Below, in pieces: positions 18,970 to 27,195 of a stretch of 64,000 nucleotides of DNA; the first letter of the stretch is position 1; each line of letters starts with the position of its first letter. Origin of the DNA: Lacimicrobium alkaliphilum (lineage in GTDB: Bacteria; Pseudomonadota; Gammaproteobacteria; Enterobacterales; Alteromonadaceae); assembly GCF_001466725.1 (NCBI RefSeq), contig NZ_CP013650.1, positions 2,852,001-2,916,000 on the forward strand. The letters are read 5' to 3'. A model generated the notes under the pieces. That model worked only from the letters and a program-made list of their open reading frames with translations. It was not told where the DNA came from and ran no database searches. The position numbers and the translations under genes were made by a program.

Positions 18970-18985
18970 AGGCACAGAAATTGCC
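18970..18985 (+). promoter_or_regulatory. Probable sigma-54 promoter of flgA
   Basis: AGGCAC (18970-18975), 5 nt, TTGCC (18981-18985). The invariant GG-N10-GC spacing is kept with two mismatches to the consensus. The flgA ATG is about 225 nt downstream, so the leader would be long. Confidence 0.6.
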
Positions 18986-19209
18986 CTAACTAACAATATT
19001 AGCTTGCATCGACGGTAAATTGACACCCGATACAAGTCAGATTAAACCGGTTGCAGTGCTGAGCACTGATCCCGGCATATATAAACCTATTCGTTGTTAT
19101 CGTGAAAACCAGCGCTAACATGAATCTTGTATATATCAGATAAGGCTTATGTCTTTACCATGTTACAAGATTTTGTCCTTAAGCATAGACAAACTGACAC
19201 AAAGTGAAT

Positions 19210-19917
19210 ATGAAAAGTTTTGCTAGCACTCTGAGAATACTGACATTTTTTACCCTCGCTGCAGGTTCGTCGTGTTTAGCACAAGAGCAGAGCACGGTGC
19301 ACGAACGCATCCGGATGGTCGCTGAAGACTTTGTCAAGACAAGGATCTCGGCAGGTGATGACCAGAATATCAGCACAGAGGTCAAGGCAGTTGCGGTAGA
19401 TCAACGCATTCGGATAGCACCTTGCGAAACACCTTTCGAGGCCAGCGCCAGTGATAATAGCCTGACTCAGCGCAATGTAACGGTGCGGGTTTCCTGTCCC
19501 AGTTCGAACTGGTTTTTATATGTAATGGTGAACGTACAGCAAATGCAAAAAGTCGTCGTTGCGAAGCAGGCTGTGTCACCGGGTGAACTCTTATCTGAGA
19601 ATCAACTGGAAGTGGTGAACCTGGACGTCAATCAACTGCGGGGCAGTACCTATTCGACTATCGGCAGCCTGGCCGGAGCACGCAGCAAACGCCGCTTAAG
19701 AGCCGGACAGCCGATCGAACCGTCATTGCTCTGTTATGTCTGCAAAGGCGACAGTGTGGTTATTACAGCCAATGTGAGCGGGCTGCAGATTAAAGCCTCA
19801 GGAGTGGCCGAGGAAGACGGCAATATCGGTGACACCATACGCATAGAAAATACCGCCAGCCGCCGTCAGATTGACGCCACTGTTATCAGTGCTTCGGAAG
19901 TGGCTGTAGGTATTTAA
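19210..19917 (+). CDS. flgA: Flagellar P-ring assembly chaperone FlgA
   Basis: Periplasmic chaperone for FlgI assembly, about 235 aa from the ATG at 19210 (a GTG at 19204 is also in frame). A signal peptide (MKSFASTLRILTFFTLAAGSSCLA) is followed by the FlgA N-terminal part and a C-terminal SAF-like domain (VVVAKQAVSPGELLSENQLE, RAGQPIEPSLLC, GDSVVITANVSG). Its stop codon overlaps the -35 element of the flgM promoter. Confidence 0.95.
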   Translation: MKSFASTLRILTFFTLAAGSSCLAQEQSTVHERIRMVAEDFVKTRISAGDDQNISTEVKAVAVDQRIRIAPCETPFEASASDNSLTQRNVTVRVSCPSSNWFLYVMVNVQQMQKVVVAKQAVSPGELLSENQLEVVNLDVNQLRGSTYSTIGSLAGARSKRRLRAGQPIEPSLLCYVCKGDSVVITANVSGLQIKASGVAEEDGNIGDTIRIENTASRRQIDATVISASEVAVGI

Positions 19918-19941
19918 AGACCTGATACGACTGGCCGATAC
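19915..19941 (+). promoter_or_regulatory. Sigma-28 (FliA) promoter of flgMN
   Basis: TAAA (19915-19918), exactly 15 nt, GCCGATAC (19934-19941). This matches the FliA consensus TAAA-N15-GCCGATAA at all but the last position. The TAAA includes the flgA stop codon. FlgM is the anti-FliA factor, so this gives late-class feedback. Confidence 0.9.
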
Positions 19942-20090
19942 ACTATGACAAGACATCGGATTCAGGCAAAGAGTGAGTATTGGTAAAATATTTGCTAGCA
20001 TAACTGCAAATATTGATGAAAGATTGCTAAAGATATCTCAGAGCCTGCCGATAATTAAAGCAGAGGTAAATTAGGTAGTGGAATTTGACC

Positions 20091-20426
20091 ATGTCAGTTA
20101 ACAACATTAACAGCAATAACGGCAACCTGAGTAAGACTCAGGTAGACAGCCAAAAGCTGAATCAACAGGCGCAGAATCAGACGTCGACTCAGGCAGATAG
20201 TGCCCGTAGTCAGGCTGCGGCTCCGAGACAGGATTCGGTATCGCTAACCCAATCTGCTCAGCAGTTAGCGCAGATGCAGAAGAAAAGCAGTGATGCTCCT
20301 GTTAACCAGGAGAAAGTTGAGCGCCTGAAAAAAGCCATTCAATCTGGCGAGTATCAGGTCAATCCTGAAGTGCTGGCAGGCAAAATTGCCAAACTTGAGG
20401 CTGAACTGTTCGGGGTAAAGTCCTGA
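20091..20426 (+). CDS. flgM: Anti-sigma-28 factor FlgM
   Basis: Binds FliA until the hook is finished and FlgM is exported; 111 aa from ATG 20091. The first 60 residues are Gln/Asn/Ser-rich and disordered. The C-terminal FliA-binding region is clear (DSVSLTQSAQQLAQMQ, then KVERLKKAIQSGEYQVNPE). It is followed 4 nt later by flgN. Confidence 0.95.
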   Translation: MSVNNINSNNGNLSKTQVDSQKLNQQAQNQTSTQADSARSQAAAPRQDSVSLTQSAQQLAQMQKKSSDAPVNQEKVERLKKAIQSGEYQVNPEVLAGKIAKLEAELFGVKS

Positions 20427-20430
20427 GTAT

Positions 20431-20850
20431 ATGAGCCAAATTATCGAGGCAATGACGCATCAGCAGGAACTGCTCGGCAAGCTGCAGTTGTTACTGGATA
20501 GCGAATTACAGCTTATCAGTTCCAGAGATGCGGAAGCCCTGATTAATCTGGTCAACGAAAAACAAACCCTGCTGGATGAAATTCAGCAGCAGGATCAGAA
20601 AATCGCCAGCCTCTATTCCACTGTCTCCCCCGAAGATGCTGCGTTCGTTGCAGCTAAAGAAAAAATTCAGCACCAGGTAGAAGACTGCCAGTATCGTACC
20701 CAAATTAACGCCACCGCGGTCGAGCAAGGACAGCTGAGGCTTGAGCATTTGCGCAGTCTGATTATGGAAGTGCGGGCCAAAGAAAGCCTGACCTATGACA
20801 AAGCGGGCAAGAAAAAAGCCGGTCCCAAAGGCGGCGGCGTTAAAGCCTAG
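20431..20850 (+). CDS. flgN: Flagellar export chaperone FlgN
   Basis: Cytoplasmic chaperone for FlgK and FlgL; 139 aa, predicted all helical. The pattern LLDSELQLISSRDAEALINL and the long coiled region LDEIQQQDQKIASL fit FlgN. The Lys/Gly-rich tail (KAGKKKAGPKGGGVKA) is likely disordered. Cotranscribed with flgM. Confidence 0.9.
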   Translation: MSQIIEAMTHQQELLGKLQLLLDSELQLISSRDAEALINLVNEKQTLLDEIQQQDQKIASLYSTVSPEDAAFVAAKEKIQHQVEDCQYRTQINATAVEQGQLRLEHLRSLIMEVRAKESLTYDKAGKKKAGPKGGGVKA

Positions 20851-20953
20851 TTTCCAGTTTTAAAAAAATCATCCCACTTCCCTGCCAGAAAAGTCTTGTT
20901 TAAGCTGGTTTGTCTTTTTATCTGAAAACTGCAAACTGATGGCTGACGGCTTG

Positions 20954-21412
20954 TCAGTAATATTTAACATCCTTGATCCGTCTTGGCTTAGCCACTGACA
21001 GATAAATGTCGTAAACCTTCTGCATATCCAGTTCAAGTTCAGTGGCATAGGTGTTCTCACCTACCGCATAGGTTCTGACCACTTTGGCTCCCCTGATCAC
21101 GCCCTGTACCGACGATTGCAACTGTTCGTTTTCCAGCAGCATATTAGACAGTGACTGATCCGCATTAACCTTGTGGCCATACACCTGTTCGGCCAGCTCA
21201 CGATAAGCATCCAGTTTTGACGCCTTGACCGCCTGCAACATTTTCAGAGATGCTGAACTGCCAGACTGCTCATCAATAGGGGCATAACCTACAGCCGTCA
21301 GAACCGGATAGTTTTCGGGCTCAACATATTCCCATTCAACATGCTTGTCATACAACAAAGAACAACCGCTGAGCGTAAATGCCGCCACAATCAACGAATA
21401 GAATATTTTCAT
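20954..21412 (-). CDS. flgP: Flagellar outer-membrane lipoprotein FlgP (LPP20 family)
   Basis: Outer-membrane lipoprotein of 152 aa; the family forms a basal disk around polar flagella. The signal has a lipobox LSGC (Cys17). The body matches LPP20/FlgP (SSASLKMLQAVKASKLDAYR, LAEQVYGHKVNADQSL, VIRGAKVVRTYAVGENTYA). It is divergent from flgT, whereas vibrios carry flgT, flgO and flgP together. No flgO is seen in this window. Confidence 0.9.
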   Translation of the reverse strand: MKIFYSLIVAAFTLSGCSLLYDKHVEWEYVEPENYPVLTAVGYAPIDEQSGSSASLKMLQAVKASKLDAYRELAEQVYGHKVNADQSLSNMLLENEQLQSSVQGVIRGAKVVRTYAVGENTYATELELDMQKVYDIYLSVAKPRRIKDVKYY

Positions 21413-21625
21413 CTGTCACCTCAGAAATAAGAACGGCTACAGGTCAACAAACCAACTGAACAAAAAGCCACCAACACTCTGGTCAGACTCTGGCGTTGGT
21501 TCTCTGCCATCAGACTGAATTAAGCAAGTTATATACCTTTTTTGTGCCATCTGAGCCCATCGTCAATAAACCCGCTAAAAAACGGTATATTTTGTGCAAG
21601 ACCATGACAGGGAAAATCTGAGGTT

Positions 21626-22771
21626 ATGCCAGTGAACAAATTGCTTCTATTATTATCCGTTGCTTTATGCAGCTTGCAGGCCAAGGCCATCTGGTTTGAA
21701 GCCAGTGGTCAGGCCGTGGTTCATAACGGTGATAAACACCACGCCAGAAAAATGGCGACCCAGGAAGCCATTAAGCAGGCGCTGATGTTTGCCGGGGCCA
21801 GAGTCAACAGTGTGCAATACCTTGCCGACGGATTATTGCAGAATGACCGGCTGGAAGTCAGAGCCGGCGGCGAAGTCAATAAAGTGGAATTAATCCACGA
21901 GGACTATCAGGGCGATATCGTCACCGTCTCCATCCGTGCCGACATCTTCCCCCAGGACACGCAATGCCAGGCGTCTGATTATCAGAAGAGCGTGGTGACC
22001 ACCTGGTTTCCTTTGAGACATAAGCAACAGGCCAGTCTGGGACAGCTGTATAATATTGGCAAAGACCTTCCACGCCAGCTGCATAAGTCGTTTTCTGCCG
22101 CCAGCCAACATGCCAACATCCATTCTGTTGAAGGTTTCTACGTAACACCGGGAAATGATCTGAGCCGGCAGGCCACTGCTCTTGCCCGTAAAGCAGGTGG
22201 GCAGTTTGTACTGCTGGCTGAAATTACTGATCTCAGTGACGAGCAGACCTCGCCCTCGAGACTGGCATTCTGGAAAGACAGACAGATTAACCGTAACTTT
22301 GCTCTGGATGTGCATCTGATAAACGGCATGACCGGAGAAGTGCTGATTTCCCAACCCTTTCGCACCAGCGCAAGCTGGCCTTTTGATCCGCACAAAAGTG
22401 TCGACACCGCCAGCAACACCTTCTGGCAATCCAGTTATGGCATGGCCATCAGACAGCAATTAGACGACCTGGCACAACGTATCGATGATGAGATTGCCTG
22501 TTTGCCAGCTCATGGCCGGGTGCTGCAAAGCAGCCATCAGCAATTGTCTGTTGATATAGGTAAAGAGCACGGTGTCAATATGGGAGACAGACTGAAAGTG
22601 TTCAAACTGAATCAGTTTTACGATCCCATGGGCAATAGTCACTATCAATACCAGGTACACCCTGTGGAGGTTCAGGTAACCCGTCTCTCGCTGAGCTCTT
22701 CAGTGGTCGAGTCAGTCAACGGCGTGCCGTTGGCAAACATTCAGCCTAACGATTTTGTATCACGGCGCTGA
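21626..22771 (+). CDS. flgT: Flagellar H-ring/assembly protein FlgT
   Basis: Periplasmic H-ring protein of sodium-type and polar flagella; 381 aa with a signal peptide (MPVNKLLLLLSVALCSLQAKA). The N-terminal domain (IWFEASGQAVVHNGDKHHAR, ATQEAIKQALMFAGARV) and the middle domain (GGQFVLLAEITDLS) are typical. The C-terminal domain (LSVDIGKEHGVNMGDRLKVF) is SH3-like. Confidence 0.93.
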   Translation: MPVNKLLLLLSVALCSLQAKAIWFEASGQAVVHNGDKHHARKMATQEAIKQALMFAGARVNSVQYLADGLLQNDRLEVRAGGEVNKVELIHEDYQGDIVTVSIRADIFPQDTQCQASDYQKSVVTTWFPLRHKQQASLGQLYNIGKDLPRQLHKSFSAASQHANIHSVEGFYVTPGNDLSRQATALARKAGGQFVLLAEITDLSDEQTSPSRLAFWKDRQINRNFALDVHLINGMTGEVLISQPFRTSASWPFDPHKSVDTASNTFWQSSYGMAIRQQLDDLAQRIDDEIACLPAHGRVLQSSHQQLSVDIGKEHGVNMGDRLKVFKLNQFYDPMGNSHYQYQVHPVEVQVTRLSLSSSVVESVNGVPLANIQPNDFVSRR

Positions 22772-22900
22772 AGCACTTTGTTCAGCAGAGGTATGCAGGC
22801 GATTATTTATCCAGTCGTGTGCTGCAGGACTTTAAATTATGGGGGCCTTGGGTAATAATGCCCGCCCGTCGGCAGATTGCCGTCACTGAGCTACAGTAAA

Positions 22901-22975
22901 GTCCCCGTAGTTTAATGGATAAAACAAGGCCCTCCTAAGGCTTAGATCCAGGTTCGATTCCTGGTGGGGACGCCA
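22901..22975 (+). tRNA. tRNA-Arg (anticodon CCU)
   Basis: A 75-nt cloverleaf. Acceptor GTCCCCG (22901-22907) pairs with TGGGGAC (22965-22971), then G and an encoded CCA. The anticodon loop CTCCTAA carries CCT between stems AGGCC and GGCTT. The T-arm is CCAGG-TTCGATT-CCTGG. It resembles E. coli argW. Confidence 0.97.
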
Positions 22976-23330
22976 GAAATTCTCCTTATAAATCATATAG
23001 TAAAATGCAGTTTGCATTTAAGCATCTTTGTGGCTCTGTCGGCAATACTATTGGTACTACATAGTCGGCTTTTTATTCGAACGCATAAAATCCACAAGAC
23101 ATACCGCTCTGTCCAACTGAATTAATGCAAGCGCAGCAATCTGTCGCTTAACGCCGTAGTGTTGAAGATCGTTGAATTCTCAATGGCAATACCTTTTCCA
23201 CGCATTGGCATTCAGTCACTAAAAACTGACCTTATATCACCCGGTTAACAGGGTTTACCCCTCTGCACTTTATCTTGTTGGTTTATTGGCAATATCATAG
23301 CCACTGATTTCATCACCCTAAGTGTTCACT
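22976..23330. other. Region downstream of tRNA-Arg
   Basis: No gene, integrase or repeat of the tRNA 3' end is seen here, so there is no sign that this tRNA is occupied by an integrated element. The sequence just before 23331 should hold the promoter of the next gene. Confidence 0.4.
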
Positions 23331-23771
23331 ATGAAAAACCTCCCCCTGATGATGCTGCCATTACTGGTAAGTCTCGCTTTGCCGGTTTCAGCATCCAATG
23401 ATGAGCTGGAAAAACTGCTGCTGGAACGTGAACAAGCCTTTGCCGATTCCATGGCGAAGCGGGATTTTAGTGCGTTTAAATCCTTTCTTGCCGACGAGGC
23501 AATATTCTTCACCTCAGATGGCGTACTGAAAGGCAAACAAGCGGTTGCCGAAGGCTGGAAGGTTTATTATCAGGATGAACAGGCACCGTTCTCCTGGCAG
23601 CCCCGACAGGTTGAAGTGCTGGCATCAGGCGATCTCGCTCACAGCAGCGGGCCGGTGTTTAATGCAAAAGGGGAATGCTTCGCCACATTCAACTCGATCT
23701 GGCGCAAGCACCCCTCCGGTGAGTGGCTGGTAGTGTTTGACAAAGGTACTCCCGGATGTAAGGAACAGTAA
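23331..23771 (+). CDS. Secreted DUF4440/SnoaL-like protein
   Basis: A 146-aa protein with a signal peptide (MKNLPLMMLPLLVSLALPVSA) and a NTF2/SnoaL-like fold: EREQAFADSMAKRDFSAFKSFLADEAIFF is spread over about residues 29-57, then SDGVLKGKQAVAEGWKVYY and a C-terminal WLVVFDKGT strand. Such domains bind small molecules or act as enzymes; no specific role can be given. A GTG at 23322 is in frame, but ATG 23331 gives the standard signal start. It converges on the S9 peptidase. Confidence 0.85.
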   Translation: MKNLPLMMLPLLVSLALPVSASNDELEKLLLEREQAFADSMAKRDFSAFKSFLADEAIFFTSDGVLKGKQAVAEGWKVYYQDEQAPFSWQPRQVEVLASGDLAHSSGPVFNAKGECFATFNSIWRKHPSGEWLVVFDKGTPGCKEQ

Positions 23772-23790
23772 CGGGCCTTAAGCCCGTTTT
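23771..23790. terminator. Terminator between convergent genes
   Basis: ACGGGC (23771-23776) pairs with GCCCGT (23782-23787), followed by TTTT. The hairpin begins at the last base of the DUF4440 stop codon and ends before the S9 peptidase stop. Confidence 0.75.
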
Positions 23791-23793
23791 CTG

Positions 23794-25839
23794 TCAGTCT
23801 TTTCTGTAGCGCTTAAACCAGGCAAGGGTATGCTCAATCTTGGCGATCATCCTCGAGGGTTTACCGGCGATGCCATGAGGGGCGCCAGGCACTCTGACCA
23901 GCGCCGCATCCACTTTTCTCAGTTTCAGCGCCTGATAGAACTGCTCGGATTCTGACATCGGCGTACGTCTGTCCGCCTCCCCTGTCATAATCAGTGACGG
24001 CGTGGTCACATTGCCCACCAAAGACAGCGGTGAACGCTGCCAGTAATGCTCAAGATTGTCCCAGGGCATACCGGGGAACTGATTACGGATTTGGCCCAGG
24101 TAACTGTCTGCAGTCAGCACTTTACTGACCCAGTTAATTACCGGCTTGGTAATGGCTGCAGCGTTAAATCTGTCGGTCAGCCCAATAGCATAGGCACTGG
24201 CAATGCCGCCCGCCGAGCCACCGGCAATAAACAGGTTTCTATCATCTATAAAGCCCTTGGCAATCATGGCATCGACGCCGGAGTTATGATCGGCGAAGTC
24301 TTCTCTGGAGCTGTATTTGCCATCTAATAACATCGCAAAACGTTCACCATAAGAGGAGCTGCCCCGGTGGTTGGCATAAAACACCACGTAGCCTTCAGCC
24401 GCATAGCGCTGAAGCTCTGCACTGAAATGGGGACCATAGGCCAGGTGCGGCCCGCCGTGGATCTCAAGCAACAGCGGGTACGTTTTCTCGGGATCAAAAT
24501 CAGGCGGCGTGATATACCAGCCCTGAATTTTCTCACCGTCAAAGGAAGAGGCATATTCAATCTCATGCACCTGCCCCAGTTGTTTGTGGCCAAGCAAATC
24601 CTGATTCAGGTCGGTCAACTGGCGAGCTTTACCTTTAAACCAGTAACCCAAATCTGCCGGACGCTGACTGCTGCCATGGGTATAGGCGATGGCGCCATTG
24701 TCTGCGACGGAAAAGCTGCCACTGATATAGGGCCGGCCCAGGGTGGCACCAGAAAGATTATCGGTCAGTACCTGTAGCTTGCCATCGAGATTCATTTTTG
24801 CCAGCTTGCGCTTACCGCGATCATCGTACTGAATCACTATGTTGTTACTATTCTGCCAGCCATAATCACTCACGGAACGATCCAGTTTTTCACTGATCTG
24901 GCGTGTTTTCCGATTACTGGTGTTCATCAGTGCCACTTCAGTGTTCTGATAAGGTACTCTGGCATCGGTGCGGGTTAAGTAAGCCAGTTGTTTGCCATCG
25001 GGAGAAAACTGAGGATTATACTCAGTGCCTGGCGCATCGGTCAGCTCAGTCATCTCGGCGGAGTGCAGCGATATCTGGTACAAGTTCGCCTCACTGCCCT
25101 GATACTCCCAGTCTTTGTTGCGATTGGCTGAAAACACCAACGCACTGCTGTCAGGAACCCAGGCCAGCGGCCCCCTGTGCTGATAATCACCTTCGGTCAA
25201 TTGTCTCGCGCTGCCTCCGGTAGTCGGCACCACAAACACATGACGATAGGCCGGTTCCAGTATGCCTTTGCCGTCAGCCTGATAACGGGCTTTCTCGATA
25301 ATTTTTGTCGACTCCGCCCACTTGGCTCCTTTTGGCTTTTTCGGTGTATATACAGACTTTGCATATTCAGAAGGTCCTGCGGGCACCTCCATGGTGAACG
25401 CCAGCCAGTTGCCGTCCGGCGACCAGCGGATATCACTGATGCCCTTCTCTACCTGAGTAATAACGGCGTTTTTGTCCTGTTCAAGCCAATGTACATAAAG
25501 CTGATTACGACCGTCACGGTTGGATACAAAAGCTAGTTTTTTGCCATTGGCGGACCAAACCGGCTTAGTATAATTGTACTGGTCAGCATGCAGAGGGTAG
25601 TGTTTGTCTGAAGACAGCTCATGCATCCACAGGCTGTGTCGGTTGCCATCAGACATCACATCATGGCTGCTGCGTACATATACAATGTGCGAGCCGTCCG
25701 CAGAGATCTGCACATCACTGGCATACTCAAGCTCAAAAATATCCTCTGATACAAAGCGCGCATCGGCCGCGACAAGGTGACTCATTAGCAGCCCGGCGCT
25801 GAATATTGCGCCGCTCATTAGTCGCAAAGCAAAAGCCAT
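23794..25839 (-). CDS. S9 family serine peptidase (acylaminoacyl-/dipeptidyl-peptidase like)
   Basis: Secreted oligopeptidase of 681 aa. After a signal peptide, the N-terminal half is a TolB/PD40-like beta-propeller (DVQISADGSHIVYVRS, IRWSPDGNWLAF, NPQFSPDGKQLAYLTR). The C-terminal half is an alpha/beta hydrolase with the nucleophile in GGSAGG, the acid in GEADRRTP and the histidine in APHGI. ATG 25839 is chosen because TGGAGAA lies 9 nt upstream; the upstream ATG at 25854 has no such site. Likely function is degradation of peptides in the periplasm. Confidence 0.92.
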   Translation of the reverse strand: MAFALRLMSGAIFSAGLLMSHLVAADARFVSEDIFELEYASDVQISADGSHIVYVRSSHDVMSDGNRHSLWMHELSSDKHYPLHADQYNYTKPVWSANGKKLAFVSNRDGRNQLYVHWLEQDKNAVITQVEKGISDIRWSPDGNWLAFTMEVPAGPSEYAKSVYTPKKPKGAKWAESTKIIEKARYQADGKGILEPAYRHVFVVPTTGGSARQLTEGDYQHRGPLAWVPDSSALVFSANRNKDWEYQGSEANLYQISLHSAEMTELTDAPGTEYNPQFSPDGKQLAYLTRTDARVPYQNTEVALMNTSNRKTRQISEKLDRSVSDYGWQNSNNIVIQYDDRGKRKLAKMNLDGKLQVLTDNLSGATLGRPYISGSFSVADNGAIAYTHGSSQRPADLGYWFKGKARQLTDLNQDLLGHKQLGQVHEIEYASSFDGEKIQGWYITPPDFDPEKTYPLLLEIHGGPHLAYGPHFSAELQRYAAEGYVVFYANHRGSSSYGERFAMLLDGKYSSREDFADHNSGVDAMIAKGFIDDRNLFIAGGSAGGIASAYAIGLTDRFNAAAITKPVINWVSKVLTADSYLGQIRNQFPGMPWDNLEHYWQRSPLSLVGNVTTPSLIMTGEADRRTPMSESEQFYQALKLRKVDAALVRVPGAPHGIAGKPSRMIAKIEHTLAWFKRYRKD

Positions 25840-26019
25840 ATTGGTGTTCTCCATAGTAATTTTAACGCTCTGACCTTATGAAGTTTTAACCTAAGACACA
25901 ACTCTAATGCGTTGTTCTGCATAAAATATCCGGCACTTGCATAGCAATTATTCAGTTCAGTTGGTATTGATCCCGGACCTTAGTTAAACTGATTTTCTGG
26001 CAGTCACCAAGGCACGCGT

Positions 26020-27195
26020 ATGAATGACGACACAGCTGAAAGTCCTGATTTAATCCGGACCAGATGCCCTGAATGTCATCTGGTGGTGTCGGTGATGGAG
26101 CTGACTCACAGACAGAGAGCCCTGTGCCCGCGCTGCGGCTATCAGTTGACGTTAAAGCGCTATCACGCCAACGACAAGATATTGGCTTTCAGCCTGGCGG
26201 CCTTGTGTTTTCTGCTCGCCTCTGTGCCCTTTGAATTTATGATCTTCAGTGTTCAGGGCCAGTTCCAGCGCATGAATATTCCGTTGAGTATCAGCACCCT
26301 GGTCGAACAGGAGTATCCGATTCTGGCAGTCATTCAACTGCTGGCGATTTATGTTATTCCTGCCTGTATTTTGCTGTGTATGATTTACCTCTGTTATTTT
26401 TTGCGGGTAAACAAATATCCTCCCCATGGTGGCTGGGTAAAGCGCATCCTTTTTATCCTGCTACCCTGGAGCATGGCTGAGATCTTTCTGGTAGGTGCAT
26501 TGATAAGCCTGATCAAAATACGGGATCTTGCCGATATTGAATTAGGTCTGTCGTTTTACGCCTACCTGCTGTTTACTCTGTGTCTGCTCTCTTGTCTGGT
26601 GTATCTGGACGACTTTCAGCTCTCCACAAAATTGCGTCAGTTGGGTGAGAAACGCTGGCGATTGGCAAAAACCTCCCCACCTTCGGTGCACAAAGTCACA
26701 CAACGTACCTGGGCATTTCTGCTCGCAGCGTTGATCCTGTACATTCCTGCCAATACCCTGCCCATCATGCAAACCCGGGTAATGGGGCAGGAACAGCCCA
26801 GCACAATACTTGGCGGCGTGGTCAGTCTTTGGCAAGATGGTTCTTACCCTGTGGCACTGGTGATCTTTGTGGCCAGTCTGGCAGTGCCGGTGGGTAAACT
26901 GCTTGTTCTGTGCTGGCTGAATTACAGTATTCAGAAACAGGCAACTGGCGGTCAACACTGGCGAACCAGGCTATACAGAATAACGGACTTTATTGGTCGC
27001 TGGTCGATGATCGATGTATTTGTTGTAGCGATACTGGTCAGTCTGATCCAGTTGGGTAATACCCTGAGCGTTTATCCGGGGCCGGCCGCACTGGCATTTT
27101 CTGCAGTGGTGATCCTCACCATGCTGGCCGCAAACAGTTTTGACACCAGATTAATATGGATACGAAGGCCTGATGACAACAACACAGAAGAGTAA
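26020..27195 (+). CDS. pqiA: Intermembrane transport protein PqiA
   Basis: Integral inner-membrane partner of the MCE protein PqiB in lipid transport; 391 aa with two four-helix PqiA domains. The N-terminal zinc ribbon is intact (CPEC and CPRC, about residues 16-42). The middle of the protein, where E. coli PqiA has a second Cys4 ribbon, has no Cys pairs (RQLGEKRWRLAKTSPPSVHK). The second domain is otherwise normal (RTWAFLLAALILYIPANTLP). It overlaps pqiB by 23 nt. Confidence 0.93.
   Translation: MNDDTAESPDLIRTRCPECHLVVSVMELTHRQRALCPRCGYQLTLKRYHANDKILAFSLAALCFLLASVPFEFMIFSVQGQFQRMNIPLSISTLVEQEYPILAVIQLLAIYVIPACILLCMIYLCYFLRVNKYPPHGGWVKRILFILLPWSMAEIFLVGALISLIKIRDLADIELGLSFYAYLLFTLCLLSCLVYLDDFQLSTKLRQLGEKRWRLAKTSPPSVHKVTQRTWAFLLAALILYIPANTLPIMQTRVMGQEQPSTILGGVVSLWQDGSYPVALVIFVASLAVPVGKLLVLCWLNYSIQKQATGGQHWRTRLYRITDFIGRWSMIDVFVVAILVSLIQLGNTLSVYPGPAALAFSAVVILTMLAANSFDTRLIWIRRPDDNNTEE

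Noticed and set aside
21465..21500. Hairpin between flgP and flgT
   Set aside because: Only ACCAAC/GTTGGT pair; the inner bases do not, and there is no U-tract.
22901..23330. tRNA-Arg as an integration site
   Set aside because: No repeat of the tRNA 3' end and no integrase or phage-like gene is nearby.
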